A DNA stretch of 64,000 bases from Selaginella moellendorffii (Eukaryota; Streptophyta; Lycopodiopsida; Selaginellales; Selaginellaceae). Position numbers and translations under genes: made by a program. The notes under the pieces were generated by a model that was given only the letters and a program-made list of their open reading frames with translations, was not told where the DNA came from and made no database searches. This document shows positions 13,120 to 23,191 of the stretch, piece by piece. Numbering within the stretch: position 1 is the first letter of the stretch; the number at the start of each line of letters is the position of its first letter. The stretch lies in the NCBI RefSeq assembly GCF_000143415.4, contig NW_003314344.1, positions 326,367-390,366 of the forward strand. Reading direction: 5' to 3'.

Positions 13120-14557
13120 CTCCCACTCTCACCCAACACCAATCTCGGTGCTGAAGAAAGCGATCACAAGCCAATGGAGGGCTTTCTGCCAGTCCAGGCC
13201 TCCTCAGGAGTTCTTCCATCCACAACGGTTGTAGGTAATTAATTTTGGACGTAGTTAGCAAGGCTAATAGCGTCAACCCAAAAGGACTTAAGAAGGCCAC
13301 TAACCTGTAGCATTGCACGTGCACTTTTTATTTCTTCCTGTTTTTCTGAGGAGAATATGCAGCTGTGAATTCACAAAGAATGCCAGCCTCTTGGCAAACT
13401 CGATTGAACTCATTGGATGTGTACTCACCACCTCCATCACACCTGAGTCGTTTCAAGCGCTGCCCAGTTTGTGTCTCGCCAACAGCTTTGAACTGGAGAA
13501 AATGCTGTAAAGCTTCAGATTTGAAGTGTAGAAAATACACCACTGTGTAGCGAGAAAGATCATCGATAAATGTGAGAAAATATCGATAACCACCTCGTCC
13601 AAGCGTCTGCATGGGACCACAGATATCGGTGTGGACTAGCTCCATTTTCTCGCCAGCACGATGAGCACGACCAGCAGGAAACGGTTTGCGTGGCATTTTT
13701 CCAAGCTGACAGCCATTGCAAAATGGTAACTCCACGGAAGTAGCGTCCAAAGTTAAGCCATCTACAAGGCCTTGTCGAGCTAAATTTTTGAAGATTCGCA
13801 TGTCCAAAATGACTATGCCACAGCTCCAGATTGCGTTGATCATGGAGACCACAAGCATGAAAGCTCACAACATCTCCGCGTGGGATCACCTGCAACACAT
13901 GCTCTCGTTCTGCCGGTCCAACATCGAGCTTGTAGAGTCCTCGATGAGCAGCCAATGCCTCTCCAGTAGGAGAAGTGATCAGGAATTTGTGAGCTGTGAG
14001 CTCAAGAGCATAACCGTCGTCTGCCAACTGGCCGACAGAAATCAGGTTCGAGCAAAGGCATGTGGATTACAAGTGTGCCTGTTCCATGAACTGGGATGCT
14101 AGCCGAAGTCCCCACGAGGACACGATCACCTGCGGTAGGGCGATAATCCTCCAGGTGAGAATCGTCACATACCATGTGATCTGTGGCGGCTGAGTCCAGA
14201 AAGAAGGAATTAGTCATTACAGAAGCAGGAAAGGCCCTCGCAAGGATCATAAAACTTCGTTTTCTATAAGGTGGTGGGAGTTGTCACAAAACCGCTGATT
14301 GCAACACTACTCCCTCACCACTTACGGCATTTGGAGCCTTCGTCTCCGAAAGACGAAGAAGCAAACAAAGATGGGTCGTCAATCTTTCTCCGGTGGAGCA
14401 GCCTCAGCATGCTTCTCGCCAATCCAACCAACCTATCCACTGCCACCACATCGACTGAATTGGAAGCTGACGCAGCCATTGGTCAGCCCCACCAATCCGC
14501 TCAATCGCCCCAAACGCTATCCAGTCTCGAAGGATTGCTCAGATCGCTCTCCCATTT

Positions 14558-14569
14558 GCTCCGATACCA
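14558..14569 (-). other. Primer-binding site of Copia element 2
   Basis: The minus strand reads TGGTATCGGAGC directly after the CA end of the partial 5' LTR. This is one base from the plant initiator-methionine tRNA primer site TGGTATCAGAGC, the standard primer for Copia reverse transcription. Confidence 0.82.
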
Positions 14570-14621
14570 TGATCAGACTCATGAACGAAGAAGAGCTCCA
14601 TATACTTCATAGCGAATGAGA

Positions 14622-14852
14622 CCACTCACTTCACTAGTAGCACTGGCTTCAATGAAGAGGGCGTCTTTCTCGTTGCAAACCACAAGTCCATTCTCGCTTT
14701 CACTCACAACAAATCTGCCCGCCAAAGGGTAAAACTCCAGCAGCGCCTTGACAAAAGAGGTCTTGAGATTTGCTAAAACGGCCTCTAAGGAGAGATGAGG
14801 AGGAGGCTTTGGGAAGAAGAGAAGGTGAGTCATGTAAGGCACGAACCAGTGA
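14622..14852 (-). pseudogene. BAHD acyltransferase fragment (N-terminal part)
   Basis: The reverse strand encodes VPYMTHLLFFPKPPPHLSLE, then LKTSFVKALLEFYPLAGRF and the segment ending SATSEVSG, closely matching residues of the intact gene at 6387-7815. Similarity stops at 14622, precisely where the truncated 5' LTR of Copia element 2 begins. The start Met and first ~45 residues are not recognisable. Relic, not a working enzyme. Confidence 0.82.
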
Positions 14853-15008
14853 TCTTGGAGAAGAGAAGATTTTTAAATAAATATAAAGGAAGTTTTAAAG
14901 CAGAACCGTTGGATTAATGTTATCAACTTTAATTTATTTTTAACGTGGCATCTACGTGGATGATTGACGAGGCGTCGATCTGCCACGTGGTAACCATTTT
15001 TCTTTTGT

Positions 15009-16601
15009 ATGCAACTTGGATCCTCGAGGGCGTGGTGCGTAGCAGCGATAAAAGAATGCCGGCACCAGTGGCAAGCGAAGATCATCCGTGCGTCGATCGC
15101 GCAGCTCGGATTCCATCGCGACACACTCCTCCCAAACCTCCTGGTGGCAATGTATGGCAAGATGGGCGATCTCGCGAGCGCGTGCGCCATTTTCCAGACG
15201 ATCCATGCCAGGAATGTCGTCTCCTGGACGATCATGGCCGCGGCATTCGCCGCCAACGCCAGGTTCCGCGACGCCGTGCTGTGCTTCCGGTGGATGGAGC
15301 TCGGCGGCGTGAGACCCGACAAGCACGCCTTCACCACCATCGTGGAGGCGTGTACGGACGGCGCGCTTGGGCAGTACGGTATGGAGATCCAGGCGAGGAT
15401 CATCGAGGCGGGGCTTGAATCCGATGTTTTCGTCGGCACCGCGATTGTACATATGCACGGGAAGCTTGAGAGAATCGATCGAGCCATCGCGGCGTTTAGT
15501 TGGATCAAAGAGAGGAACGTTGTCTCGTGGACTGCTATGATCTCGGCATTTGCCCATACAGGGCATTACAAAGAAGCGCTGGAGCTCCTTAAGAGCATGG
15601 ATTTGGAAGGAGTGAAACCAAATTGTGTCACCTTTACTGTTCTTCTGGAGGCCTGTGCTGGTCTCGGGGATAGATTTTGCTGCGAGATTCTCCACTCCCG
15701 AATCGAGGGAAGCGAGAGCTCGATTTCTTCGGCAGAAACCGTGGTCTCGGCTCTCGTCTTTGCTCTCGGCAAATGCGGTCACGTCGATCGAGCCAGGCGC
15801 TCGTTCGAGAGATTGGAAGCGAAGAACTTGGTGTCGCGAACTGCGATGATGGCTGCGTATGCGCAGAACGGGCATCACAGAGAAGCGCTCCAACTCTTCC
15901 GGGAGCTCGATCTGGATGGGATCAAACACGATGCGGTCTCGTTCGTCAGCGTGCTGGAGGCGTCCTCGAGCTTGCAGATGGCGAAAAGCTTCCACTCGCG
16001 GATCCTCGCCAGTGGGATTCGCGTGAGCGTCATCACCGGCACGGCGCTCGTCACCACTTACAGGAAGTGTGGAGCTCTCGGCCTCGCGAGATCCACTTTC
16101 GATGGCATTGCCGGGAAGAGCATCCTGTGCTGGAACACGATGATCTCCGCCTACGCGCAGCACGGCCACGCCATGGAAGCGCTCAAGCTCTTCAACGCGC
16201 TCAAGCAAGCCGGGGAGAGGCCCAACAGCATCACCTTCGTGAGCGCCATCGCGGCTTGCGGCCACGTTGGTCGCCTCGACGACGCGGTCTACAACCTCTC
16301 GTCGATGATCGCCGACTACCGGATCACCCCCTCGAGCGAGCACTTGGGCTGCATGATCGATCTCCTGGGACGAGCTGGGCGATTGGAGGAGGCCGAGAGA
16401 ATGGTGGACAAGATCTCTCCCGATGACGCCGCGGAGAGAATCATGCAGTGGAAAGCGCTGCTGGCCGCTTGCAAAGTTCATGGGGATTTCAAGCGGGGTG
16501 GACGAGTTGCGAGGAAGTTACTGGAGCTGCATCCCGGGAGTGATGCTCCTTACGTGTTGCTCTTCAATCTCTACGTGGACAGGGAGGAGAATCCAGGGTA
16601 G
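15009..16601 (+). CDS. PLS-class pentatricopeptide repeat protein (530 aa)
   Basis: Single-exon gene, as usual for PPR genes. The protein is an array of PPR motifs with the P/L/S alternation: repeated NVVSWT-type starts, YGKMG/LGKCG/YRKCG turns, and VRPDKHAFTT, VKPNCVTFTV, IKHDAVSFVS, ERPNSITFVS segments at about 100-residue intervals. It ends with an E-like region (MIDLLGRAGRLEEAE, WKALLAACKVHGD, APYVLLFNLY) and has no DYW deaminase. Family members bind organellar RNA in chloroplasts or mitochondria to process or edit it. The N-terminus is short and no clear transit peptide is visible, so the true start could be elsewhere. The antisense reading at 14952-16481 is a shadow. Confidence 0.9.
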   Translation: MQLGSSRAWCVAAIKECRHQWQAKIIRASIAQLGFHRDTLLPNLLVAMYGKMGDLASACAIFQTIHARNVVSWTIMAAAFAANARFRDAVLCFRWMELGGVRPDKHAFTTIVEACTDGALGQYGMEIQARIIEAGLESDVFVGTAIVHMHGKLERIDRAIAAFSWIKERNVVSWTAMISAFAHTGHYKEALELLKSMDLEGVKPNCVTFTVLLEACAGLGDRFCCEILHSRIEGSESSISSAETVVSALVFALGKCGHVDRARRSFERLEAKNLVSRTAMMAAYAQNGHHREALQLFRELDLDGIKHDAVSFVSVLEASSSLQMAKSFHSRILASGIRVSVITGTALVTTYRKCGALGLARSTFDGIAGKSILCWNTMISAYAQHGHAMEALKLFNALKQAGERPNSITFVSAIAACGHVGRLDDAVYNLSSMIADYRITPSSEHLGCMIDLLGRAGRLEEAERMVDKISPDDAAERIMQWKALLAACKVHGDFKRGGRVARKLLELHPGSDAPYVLLFNLYVDREENPG

Positions 16602-16798
16602 CATTGCATGGCATCGCAATCCTTGGTTATAGAGTCACTGTCATATCTCTTTACACGCCAACGTTTTTGCCAAAAAAGCTGACGGTCACAAAGGAACACG
16701 TTGAAATAGCAGTGTCGATCCACCAACAAAACGTGGGCACTGGGAGATATACGAGGCTAAAAGAGAGTTTCAGTAATCGTTTTGGAAAAGCCCACGAG

Positions 16799-18219
16799 AT
16801 GGAATCCAAGCTGACCGACTCCAAAGTGGTGGTGAAGAACACTTGCTTGGTTCCTCCACGGGAGAAGCTCGAGTCTCCTATTGCCAAGCTTATCCCCTCG
16901 GCTCTTTCGCATATGACATGGTTCCTGCCTTACAGAACTCGCTTTCTCTTCTTCAAGAATCCAGTCGGTGATCCTCCTTGTTTCAACGACATTGTAGCGA
17001 AGCTTAAGGATTCCCTCGGCAAGGCGCTCACCGGGTTTTATCCCATCGCTGGGAGATTGCTGGTCAAGGAAGATGGCGGTGGAATGGAGCTTGTCTGCAA
17101 TGGAAAAGGAGTGCTCTTCATCGAGGCAGTCGCGGGAGTCTCTCTTGACGAGCTTGCAAAGAACGAGGTGAATGGCCACTATGTGGGAATCCCGCTGAGA
17201 ATTCTCCTGGATCTGGCACAAACTGGAGATCATCTTCTCAAGTGGCCATGGACTTTGGATCATCCTCTCTTCATCACACAGGTAAGCAAGCAAGCATTCA
17301 CAAAAGTATGGAAACGATTTCTCCTCTCCTGTGATGCAAGGTGACGAGATTCGCATGCGGTGGGATTTGCATCTCCGTGAAGTTCAATCACCAAGTCCTG
17401 GATGGAACCGGAGCATGGCACTTCGTCAAGTCGTGGTCCGAGATAAGCCGCGGCGAATCCCCGTCGCTGGAGCCGGTGGTCATGGAAACTCCATCCACCA
17501 TCGCGATTCTCCCGCGCGACGAGAAGCTGGAGATCGAGCTCCCACCGGATTTCATGCTGTGGAAGAACTCGGACGTCGTTCGCAACTTCTCCGCCTCTCA
17601 CAGCAACGATGCAAGCTCCACCACCGCCATGAAATGCTTCTCTTTCGCAAAGGAGGAGATTGGATCGCTCAAGCGGGAGAATCCCGGGCTCACCACCTTC
17701 CAGCTCCTCACCGCCCACATCTGGAGGGAGATCTGCCGCGCGAGGCAACTCCACGACCGCGAGTCAACGGCACTGTTCTTCGCGGTCAACTGCCGCGGGA
17801 AAGTCAAAGCTCTCCCGGCGGGCTACGTTGGCGAGGCGGCCATGATGGCTAGGACCTCCACCAGCGCTGGGGAGCTACTCTCCCACAAAGGATTGGAGCG
17901 AGGAGCTCGGCTTGTCAAGGAGAAGATCATCCAGAGCAGTGACGAGGAGGAGGTGAGTTTCTACTGCAAGTTGGTTGGATCTTCTCGCGGTGGCGAGTTT
18001 ACAGTGATGCCAAGATTGTCACTCGACAAGGATGTGAATGTCGGGAGCTCCTTCTACTTCCCGGTTTTCCAGGACTTTGGATTCGGCAGAGCTTGCGGAG
18101 TGGCCATCTTTCCCGTGATCGAAGATGGCAAAGTTTACTACTTCCCAGCTCGAAGAGAGGGTGATGTGATTGCTTACGTTTGCTTGGAGCAAGAAGTCAT
18201 GAACAAGCTCCACCTTTGA
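16799..18219 (+). CDS. BAHD-family acyltransferase (copy 2)
   Basis: Exons 16799-17281 and 17341-18219, joined across a 59-bp GT-AG intron, give 453 aa. The start Met at 16799 gives the family-typical N-terminus with VVVKNTCLVPP. The active-site HQVLD is at residues 178-182, and DFGFG near residue 406 replaces the usual DFGWG, as in copy 1. Intron position and motif context are identical to copy 1, so the two are paralogues from an older duplication (many substitutions throughout). It lies 131 bp upstream of a P450 gene on the same strand. Substrates unknown; a role in phenolic or lipid ester formation would be a family-level guess. Confidence 0.94.
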
Positions 18220-18350
18220 TAGTGTAGCTTGATAGTCGAGTGCCAAACTAAAACAATGAAGATTCGATTCCACTGGAGTCTAGTCCAAAGAAGACGAAAG
18301 AGAAGGAGATAAAAAAACCCCTTTGGAGCCTTAGAACACTGTATACTCTC

Positions 18351-19869
18351 ATGGAAGGCGCTTGGTTCTTAGCGCTAGCACTGCTCATCCTCCTCTGGTG
18401 GTCTCGCAATCTTCGAGCGCGTCTCAAGCTTCCTCCAGGACCATTCCCCTGGCCGATCGTCGGCTCCCTCTTCATCGTCAAGGAGCCTCTCCCCATCTTC
18501 TTCGCGGAGCTCGGCCGAAAGTATGGCCCCGTCGTCTACTTCAAGCTCGGAATGGTTCCCACCGTCGCCATCAACAGTGCCGCGGCCGCGAGAGAGGTGC
18601 TCAAGTCCCGCGACTTGGAGTTTGCGTCCCGGCCAGACCTTGGCAACCTCCGGCAGATCAGCTTCGACTACAATGATCTCGGCGTCGCGCCTTACGGGGA
18701 GACCTGGAAGCTCATGAGGCGAGTCTCGGCCACGCATCTCTTCACGCCCTCCAAGCTCAACACCACCGCTTCCGTCCGGCACCGGGAGGTGAAGGCGATG
18801 ATCAAGAACATCTTGGACGAGGGGCCGGAAGTCGTAGATCTCACTGCTGCCACCAATGCCGCTGTTGTCCAAGGCGTCGTCAACCTTCTCGTCGGCACCG
18901 ATGATAAGAGCCTGGGAATCGATGCACGGTCGCTCAATGGGATCTTCGAGAAGGCTGGCGAAGAGCTCTTGAATGTCAACCTCGGGGACCTCTTCCCGTT
19001 CCTCAGGCGCTTGGACGTTCAAGGCCTGGAGCGCAAGTTCAAGTACGTGGTGATGCCGCCGATCAAGAGCCTGATGGAGAAGATCATCGCGCACCACAAG
19101 AGCTCGTCGCGGGAAGTCGAGGACTTTGTCGACGTGCTCGTCAATCTCAATGGGGAGGATGCTCTCACCCACATCCAGACGATCGGGCTTCTCAGCGTAA
19201 GTCTTGTTCCTTCCTTGCTCGAGCCTGATCTTGGTTCTTCTCTTCTGCCAGGATTTCTTCATTGCCGGAATAAACACGTCCCAAACCTCCATCGACTTTA
19301 CACTGGCCGAGCTAGTTCGCCATCCTGCTATCCTGTCCAGGGCTCAGAAGGAGATCGACCAAGTCGTCGGTTCATCTCGGCTCGTCCAAGAATCCGACCT
19401 TCCAAGCCTGCCTTATCTTCACGCTGTTATCAAGGAGAGCTTGAGGTTGCACCCGCCACTCCCACTGCTGCTCCCTCACCACAATCCCGCTGCTTCTAAG
19501 ATCGGCGAGTACGACATTCCTGCTAAATCCACCATCTTCGTCAACGCGTGGGCCATCGGCCGGGACCCGTCAACCTGGGACAGGCCACTGGAGTTTGTGC
19601 CCGAGAGATTCTTGGAGCGAGATGTCAAGCTCACTGGAGATGACTTCTCGTTGCTGCCATTTGGTGCGGGAAGGAGGACCTGTGCTGGATACCTGATGGC
19701 CATGAGGATGCTTCCGCTCTCAGTCGCCACTGTGATTCAGGCGTTTGATCTGGCAACTCTCGAAGGACGAGAGGTTGATATGGGCGAGTCAACGGGCGGA
19801 GCGACACGCAGAAACAAAAATCTCATGGTTTCTGCAACGCCAAGGCTGGCTAAAGAGTTATACGCTTAG
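18351..19869 (+). CDS. Cytochrome P450, A-type (CYP71-clan-like), 487 aa
   Basis: Exons 18351-19196 and 19252-19869 (55-bp intron). The protein has an N-terminal membrane anchor (FLALALLILLWW), proline hinge PPGPFPWPIVG, I-helix AGINTS at 287-292 (the usual acidic residue of AGxDTS is Asn here), K-helix ESLR at 344-347, FVPERF at 397-402 and the haem loop PFGAGRRTCAG with Cys426. The single intron just before the I helix is the conserved position of A-type plant P450s. Members are ER-bound monooxygenases of specialised metabolism. The Asp-to-Asn change in the I helix could affect oxygen activation. Substrate unknown; the nearby acyltransferase may be functionally linked, by position only. Confidence 0.93.
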
Positions 19870-19900
19870 GCAGAGTTGTGTCGTAGAACCAACCTGAAGG

Positions 19901-20973
19901 CTAAATGTTTCCACCAGACTTGTATTCGCCAATGCCGAGTAGATCCTGATCACAGCGATGTCAAGTCAATAAATCACAACATAGAGAAAATTTCAGAGGA
20001 GAACCTGGCAAGCTCTAGTCTTGGCTCTTGTTTCTGCCGTGCTTGGAATATCATGGTTTGGTTTAGAGAATCTCTTCTCTCTCAAGTCGCAAGACCCCCA
20101 CCCGTCAGAAAACCTCCCGGATCTGCAAGTGTCTCGTACATACTATAGCAAAGGAAGAAAAACGGGCATACGTACTGCATAGACGCTCTGACCACAAACT
20201 CGGCACGAAGAACATTTGTGTTTTGATCATACTCGATTTTCCTCTCCTTGATCTCGAAAGAAATGCTAAAAAAGAAAGCGATCTTCCTCCATCCTGGCAC
20301 ACACGCATAAACGAGAGATTAAATCCTTGCTTCGGTTCAAGACGCGAAAGAAAAAAACTGACCAGACTTTCGAATGAATGGCTTCCCTTGCATCATGAGA
20401 TAGTCTCCCTTCTCCAAGATCTAGCCGAAAAGAAAAGAGAAAAAAGCTGGTAAGGAAGTCACAGAAAGAAGAAATCATGGTTACCGCCATGGCTGCGTCC
20501 TGGAGCTGCCGAAAAACAGTCGAAGAAGGGATCTCCTGCTGCGGCATCCACGGCGAAACGTTGTGATTGGTAGTGCTGGGTTGCTGGTTCTCGTTTTGAT
20601 TCGTCCAGGAGGAGCTTGGACGCCCAGCGTCGCGAGCCACGATACTCCCAAGATACGAGCTTTGCTTTTGCCTGACTGGAATGTGGCCATCGGGAAAATG
20701 CGACTGCTGGCGCTTGAGAGAGGGAGGGGCGATGGCGTCGGATCTAGCAGCCATGCGCGGCACAATGTAGCCTAGTCCTAGCCCCGGCTGCTGCTGCGGA
20801 GAGGGCGGGAGTTCCACGAGTGGATGCCGCCGAGCGGGAGGAGATTGCTGCTGCTGGAATCGAGAAGAAACAACGATCGATCTGTCCCCGCCATACCTCG
20901 CAGCAGCGGCGCTGTCGATCGCGGCCCAGAGCTCCGCGTCGCCAAAATCTTCCTCCGCCATCGCCATCGCCAT
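19901..20973 (-). CDS. Conserved plant protein resembling archaeal/phage Rad52-superfamily-like proteins (275 aa)
   Basis: Five exons on the minus strand, 20485-20973, 20363-20420, 20176-20293, 20005-20122 and 19901-19945, join in frame with GT-AG borders to 275 codons plus stop. Residues 1-163 are low-complexity (Gln, Pro, Ser) after an acidic start MAEEDFGDAELW. The conserved core follows: ILEKGDYLMMQGKPFIRKSG, then GWRKIAFFF, RAEFVVRASMQSGRFSDGW, a CDLREKRFSKPNHDIPSTAE segment, and TRAKTRACQDLLGIGEY. This core is known in other land plants as an uncharacterised family, and its pattern (GW-K, H-x-I/V-x-x-T-A-x-T-R-A-x-N/T-R-A) recalls haloarchaeal and phage proteins thought to bind single-stranded DNA; that link is from memory and unverified. 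Starts at 20967 or 20961 are possible alternatives. Confidence 0.78.
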
Positions 20974-20983
20974 CGCCAGCGCG

Positions 20984-20992
20984 CTAGGGTTT
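20984..20992 (-). promoter_or_regulatory. Telo-box overlapping a PPR stop codon
   Basis: The minus strand reads AAACCCTAG, a telo-box element common just upstream of plant housekeeping genes. It lies 11-19 bp before the start codon of the 275-aa gene at 20973 and also supplies the last two codons and the TAG stop of the PPR gene. Confidence 0.6.
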
Positions 20993-22630
20993 CTTGGACT
21001 TCTTCCTCCACATATTTGAAATCATCACGTATGGCGAGGAGCTTCGCTCCTTGCCATTGATGCCAAAGAGCTCCATCGCCGCCGCGGCTCCATCCTCGGA
21101 TTTCCCATGCATCTGGCACGCATTGAGCAGGATCCTCCACGCCACCGCGTCGGGCTCGAACGGCATCGTGTTGATGAGATCCTCTGCCTCGAACAGCAGC
21201 CCCGATCGCCCCAGAAGATCGATCATGCACAGGTAGTGATCCAGCTCCGGCCGGATCTTGTAATCCTGGACCAGGGAGGTGAAGCAGTGGATTCCATCCT
21301 CTAGAACGCCGCTGTGGCTGCAAGCGCCCAGGATTATCATGAACGCGATCTCGTCCGCTTCCACTCCCTCGGCTTGCATCACGAAGAAGACGCGCATCGC
21401 CTCATCGACATCGCCCTGCTGCGCGAAGGCGATCATCACGCCCGTCCACGATACCACATTCTTGCGCCGGATTCCCCCGAAAATCCCCATCGCCTCGCCG
21501 ATCCGGCCGCAGCGCACGAAGAAATTCACGAGAGAATTCGCGACCGCTACGTCGGCGTCCATCCCACACTCGCGGAGGCTCCAATGTACGGCACGGCCCT
21601 GGGCCATGGCGCCCGTGGCCGTGCACGCATCCACGGCGATGACGGCCGATACCGTACACGGCTGTGCGCCGTCCAGATCCATGCGCCGGAATAGATCGAC
21701 GGCCGCGTCGCCCTGCCCATTCTGGGCATATCCCGCCATGAGGGCATTCCACGAGACAGCGTTCCTCCACGGCATCTCGTCGAACATTCCCTTGGCCGTG
21801 TCGAGATTCCCTTTCAGGGCATATCCCTGGACCATGGCCGTGGCCGCCACCACGTTCCACTCGGGCAGCGCACGGAAAAGATTCCCAGCCTGGAGCATAT
21901 GCCCGTTCACGGCATATGCCGATATCATGGCGCTCCAAGATACCTCGTTCTTGCCCGGCATCGAATCAAACACACGCCTCGCGTACTCTGTACGGCCGCA
22001 TTTTCCGTGCATGTCGAGCAGCGCAGTCGCGACCATGACGTCAGCGAGGTACCCGGTGGTGACGATCTGGTCGTGGAGGATCCTGCCCTGGTCCCAATCC
22101 CCGAGCTTGGAGCACGCGTTTAGAATGGTGATGAGTGTCACCTTGTTGGGCCGGAGACCCTCCAAGTTCATGGTGAAGTAGATCCCAAGGGCATCTCTGG
22201 GATGCCCGTTCTGAGAATAGGCCGTGATCATTCCGTTCCATGTGACAACATCCAAGTCGGGCATCTGGGCGAAGAGGCATCTCGCCTCGTTAAGATGCCC
22301 GTTCTGGGCATATGCCGTGATCATGATATTCCAGGAATGTGCGTTTGGGGCAGACATGGAATCAAAGACGTTGCGAGCGTCTTCCACACTGCCGCATCTT
22401 CCGTACATGTGGATGATGTGGTTCGTGAGAAATCTGTTGTGGACGTGGCCATTGGTTTGGATGTGCGTGTGGACGAGCCTTCCGTCCTCGAGGGATTTGG
22501 AATCTCCACACTGCTTGAGGAGTTTTGCGTAGTCCGTGTAGTCGATTGATCGATCTTGCTCCATTCGGGCGAGGGCTTGCTGGAGTTGGGGATTGCCAGT
22601 AAGGCTGCCTGGATCAAACACCACCATCAT
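20984..22630 (-). CDS. PLS-class pentatricopeptide repeat protein (548 aa)
   Basis: Single-exon gene with some 14 PPR motifs: MYGRCGSVEDARNVFDSM, SWNIMITAYAQNGHLNEA, TWNGMITAYSQNGHPRDA, MHGKCGRTEYARRVFDSM and so on, ending in an E-type region (MIDLLGRSGLLFEAEDL, AWRILLNACQMHGK, SSPYVMISNMW). No DYW domain. The C-terminus is abrupt: after YVMISNMW it has only a basic tail ending KKP, whose stop codon is inside a telo-box 11 bp before the next gene's start. Probable organellar RNA-binding factor. A divergent partner is the MOR1 gene starting 561 bp away. Confidence 0.9.
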   Translation of the reverse strand: MMVVFDPGSLTGNPQLQQALARMEQDRSIDYTDYAKLLKQCGDSKSLEDGRLVHTHIQTNGHVHNRFLTNHIIHMYGRCGSVEDARNVFDSMSAPNAHSWNIMITAYAQNGHLNEARCLFAQMPDLDVVTWNGMITAYSQNGHPRDALGIYFTMNLEGLRPNKVTLITILNACSKLGDWDQGRILHDQIVTTGYLADVMVATALLDMHGKCGRTEYARRVFDSMPGKNEVSWSAMISAYAVNGHMLQAGNLFRALPEWNVVAATAMVQGYALKGNLDTAKGMFDEMPWRNAVSWNALMAGYAQNGQGDAAVDLFRRMDLDGAQPCTVSAVIAVDACTATGAMAQGRAVHWSLRECGMDADVAVANSLVNFFVRCGRIGEAMGIFGGIRRKNVVSWTGVMIAFAQQGDVDEAMRVFFVMQAEGVEADEIAFMIILGACSHSGVLEDGIHCFTSLVQDYKIRPELDHYLCMIDLLGRSGLLFEAEDLINTMPFEPDAVAWRILLNACQMHGKSEDGAAAAMELFGINGKERSSSPYVMISNMWRKKSKKP

Positions 22631-23191
22631 CGTTTTCCCGAAGAGATCGACAGTCGACCCACCAAGAAAAATTAGCTCTTGTTCTTCAGTGAAAGCGAAA
22701 TCCCCTTAGCTATTGGTCGTGATCGAGAAAACTACACGCCAGCGTTTGCGATTTCCATGGCCTCTCATAGCAAGAACAAAAGAATAAAGTATCTCGATGG
22801 GCCACTCCGTACAACCAGTGCGGCCACCAAATGCTTGTGGCCCAAATGGCACCGCCGAGGGCCGTGACACGATCTGGAGCGTCGGATGCGGTGCATCGAC
22901 GGCTGTGCACCGCCTGGGAAGAACAAGGTCATTAGATTTCGGCATTTCTAATGCTAGGCTAACGTTTGTGTGTGTTGGGCCGGCCTCCATTCTTTTCCCT
23001 CTCTTTTATTGCGTCCTAGGGTTCCAGGATCCGGCAGGCGAGGCAGGCAGGCGCCATCGATCCAGGCGCATCGCACAAGATCCTTGGAGCGCAGCGAATT
23101 CGGCAGTCGATAAGCTGGTTTCTTCCGGCGATCCGGCTGCCGGAGCTCTGGAGAAAGGGTTTTGAGGTGGATGTGAGGAAGATCTACGGCA
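22631..23191. promoter_or_regulatory. Bidirectional promoter between a PPR gene and MOR1
   Basis: The 561-bp region separates two divergent start codons. It contains three site II (TCP-type) elements TGGGCC/GGCCCA at 22798-22803, 22839-22844 and 22976-22981, and a telo-box core TAGGGTT at 23017-23023. This combination is typical of genes expressed in dividing cells, which suits MOR1 and an organelle RNA factor. The MOR1 5' leader presumably starts after about 23020. Confidence 0.6.

Larger units (their letters stand above)
12969..14621 (-). mobile_element. Internally deleted Ty1/Copia element (element 2)
   Basis: Minus-strand element with a truncated 5' LTR end (14570-14621), a primer-binding site (14558-14569), protease (FFLDSAATDHMV, with Ala where Gly is usual), GAG-pre-integrase (LELWHSHFGHANL), the integrase zinc segment (CNGCQLGK) and core (HTDICGPM, IDDLSRY, RCDGGGEYTSNEF), then LLKSFWVDAISLAN. 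The coding part stops near 13135 at a polypurine tract GAGAGTGGGAG followed by a 151-bp 3' LTR. Reverse transcriptase and RNase H are wholly missing, and there is at least one frameshift (near 13770), so it could not move alone. Confidence 0.85.

Noticed and set aside
14952-16481. 509-codon open reading on the minus strand opposite the PPR gene
   Set aside because: It is the antisense shadow of a GC-rich PPR gene; composition is Arg/Asp/His-rich with no motif, while the plus strand shows clear PPR repeats.
18375-19292. 305-codon antisense reading in the P450 gene
   Set aside because: Shadow of the P450 first exon; no domain, and P450 motifs and intron fit the plus strand.
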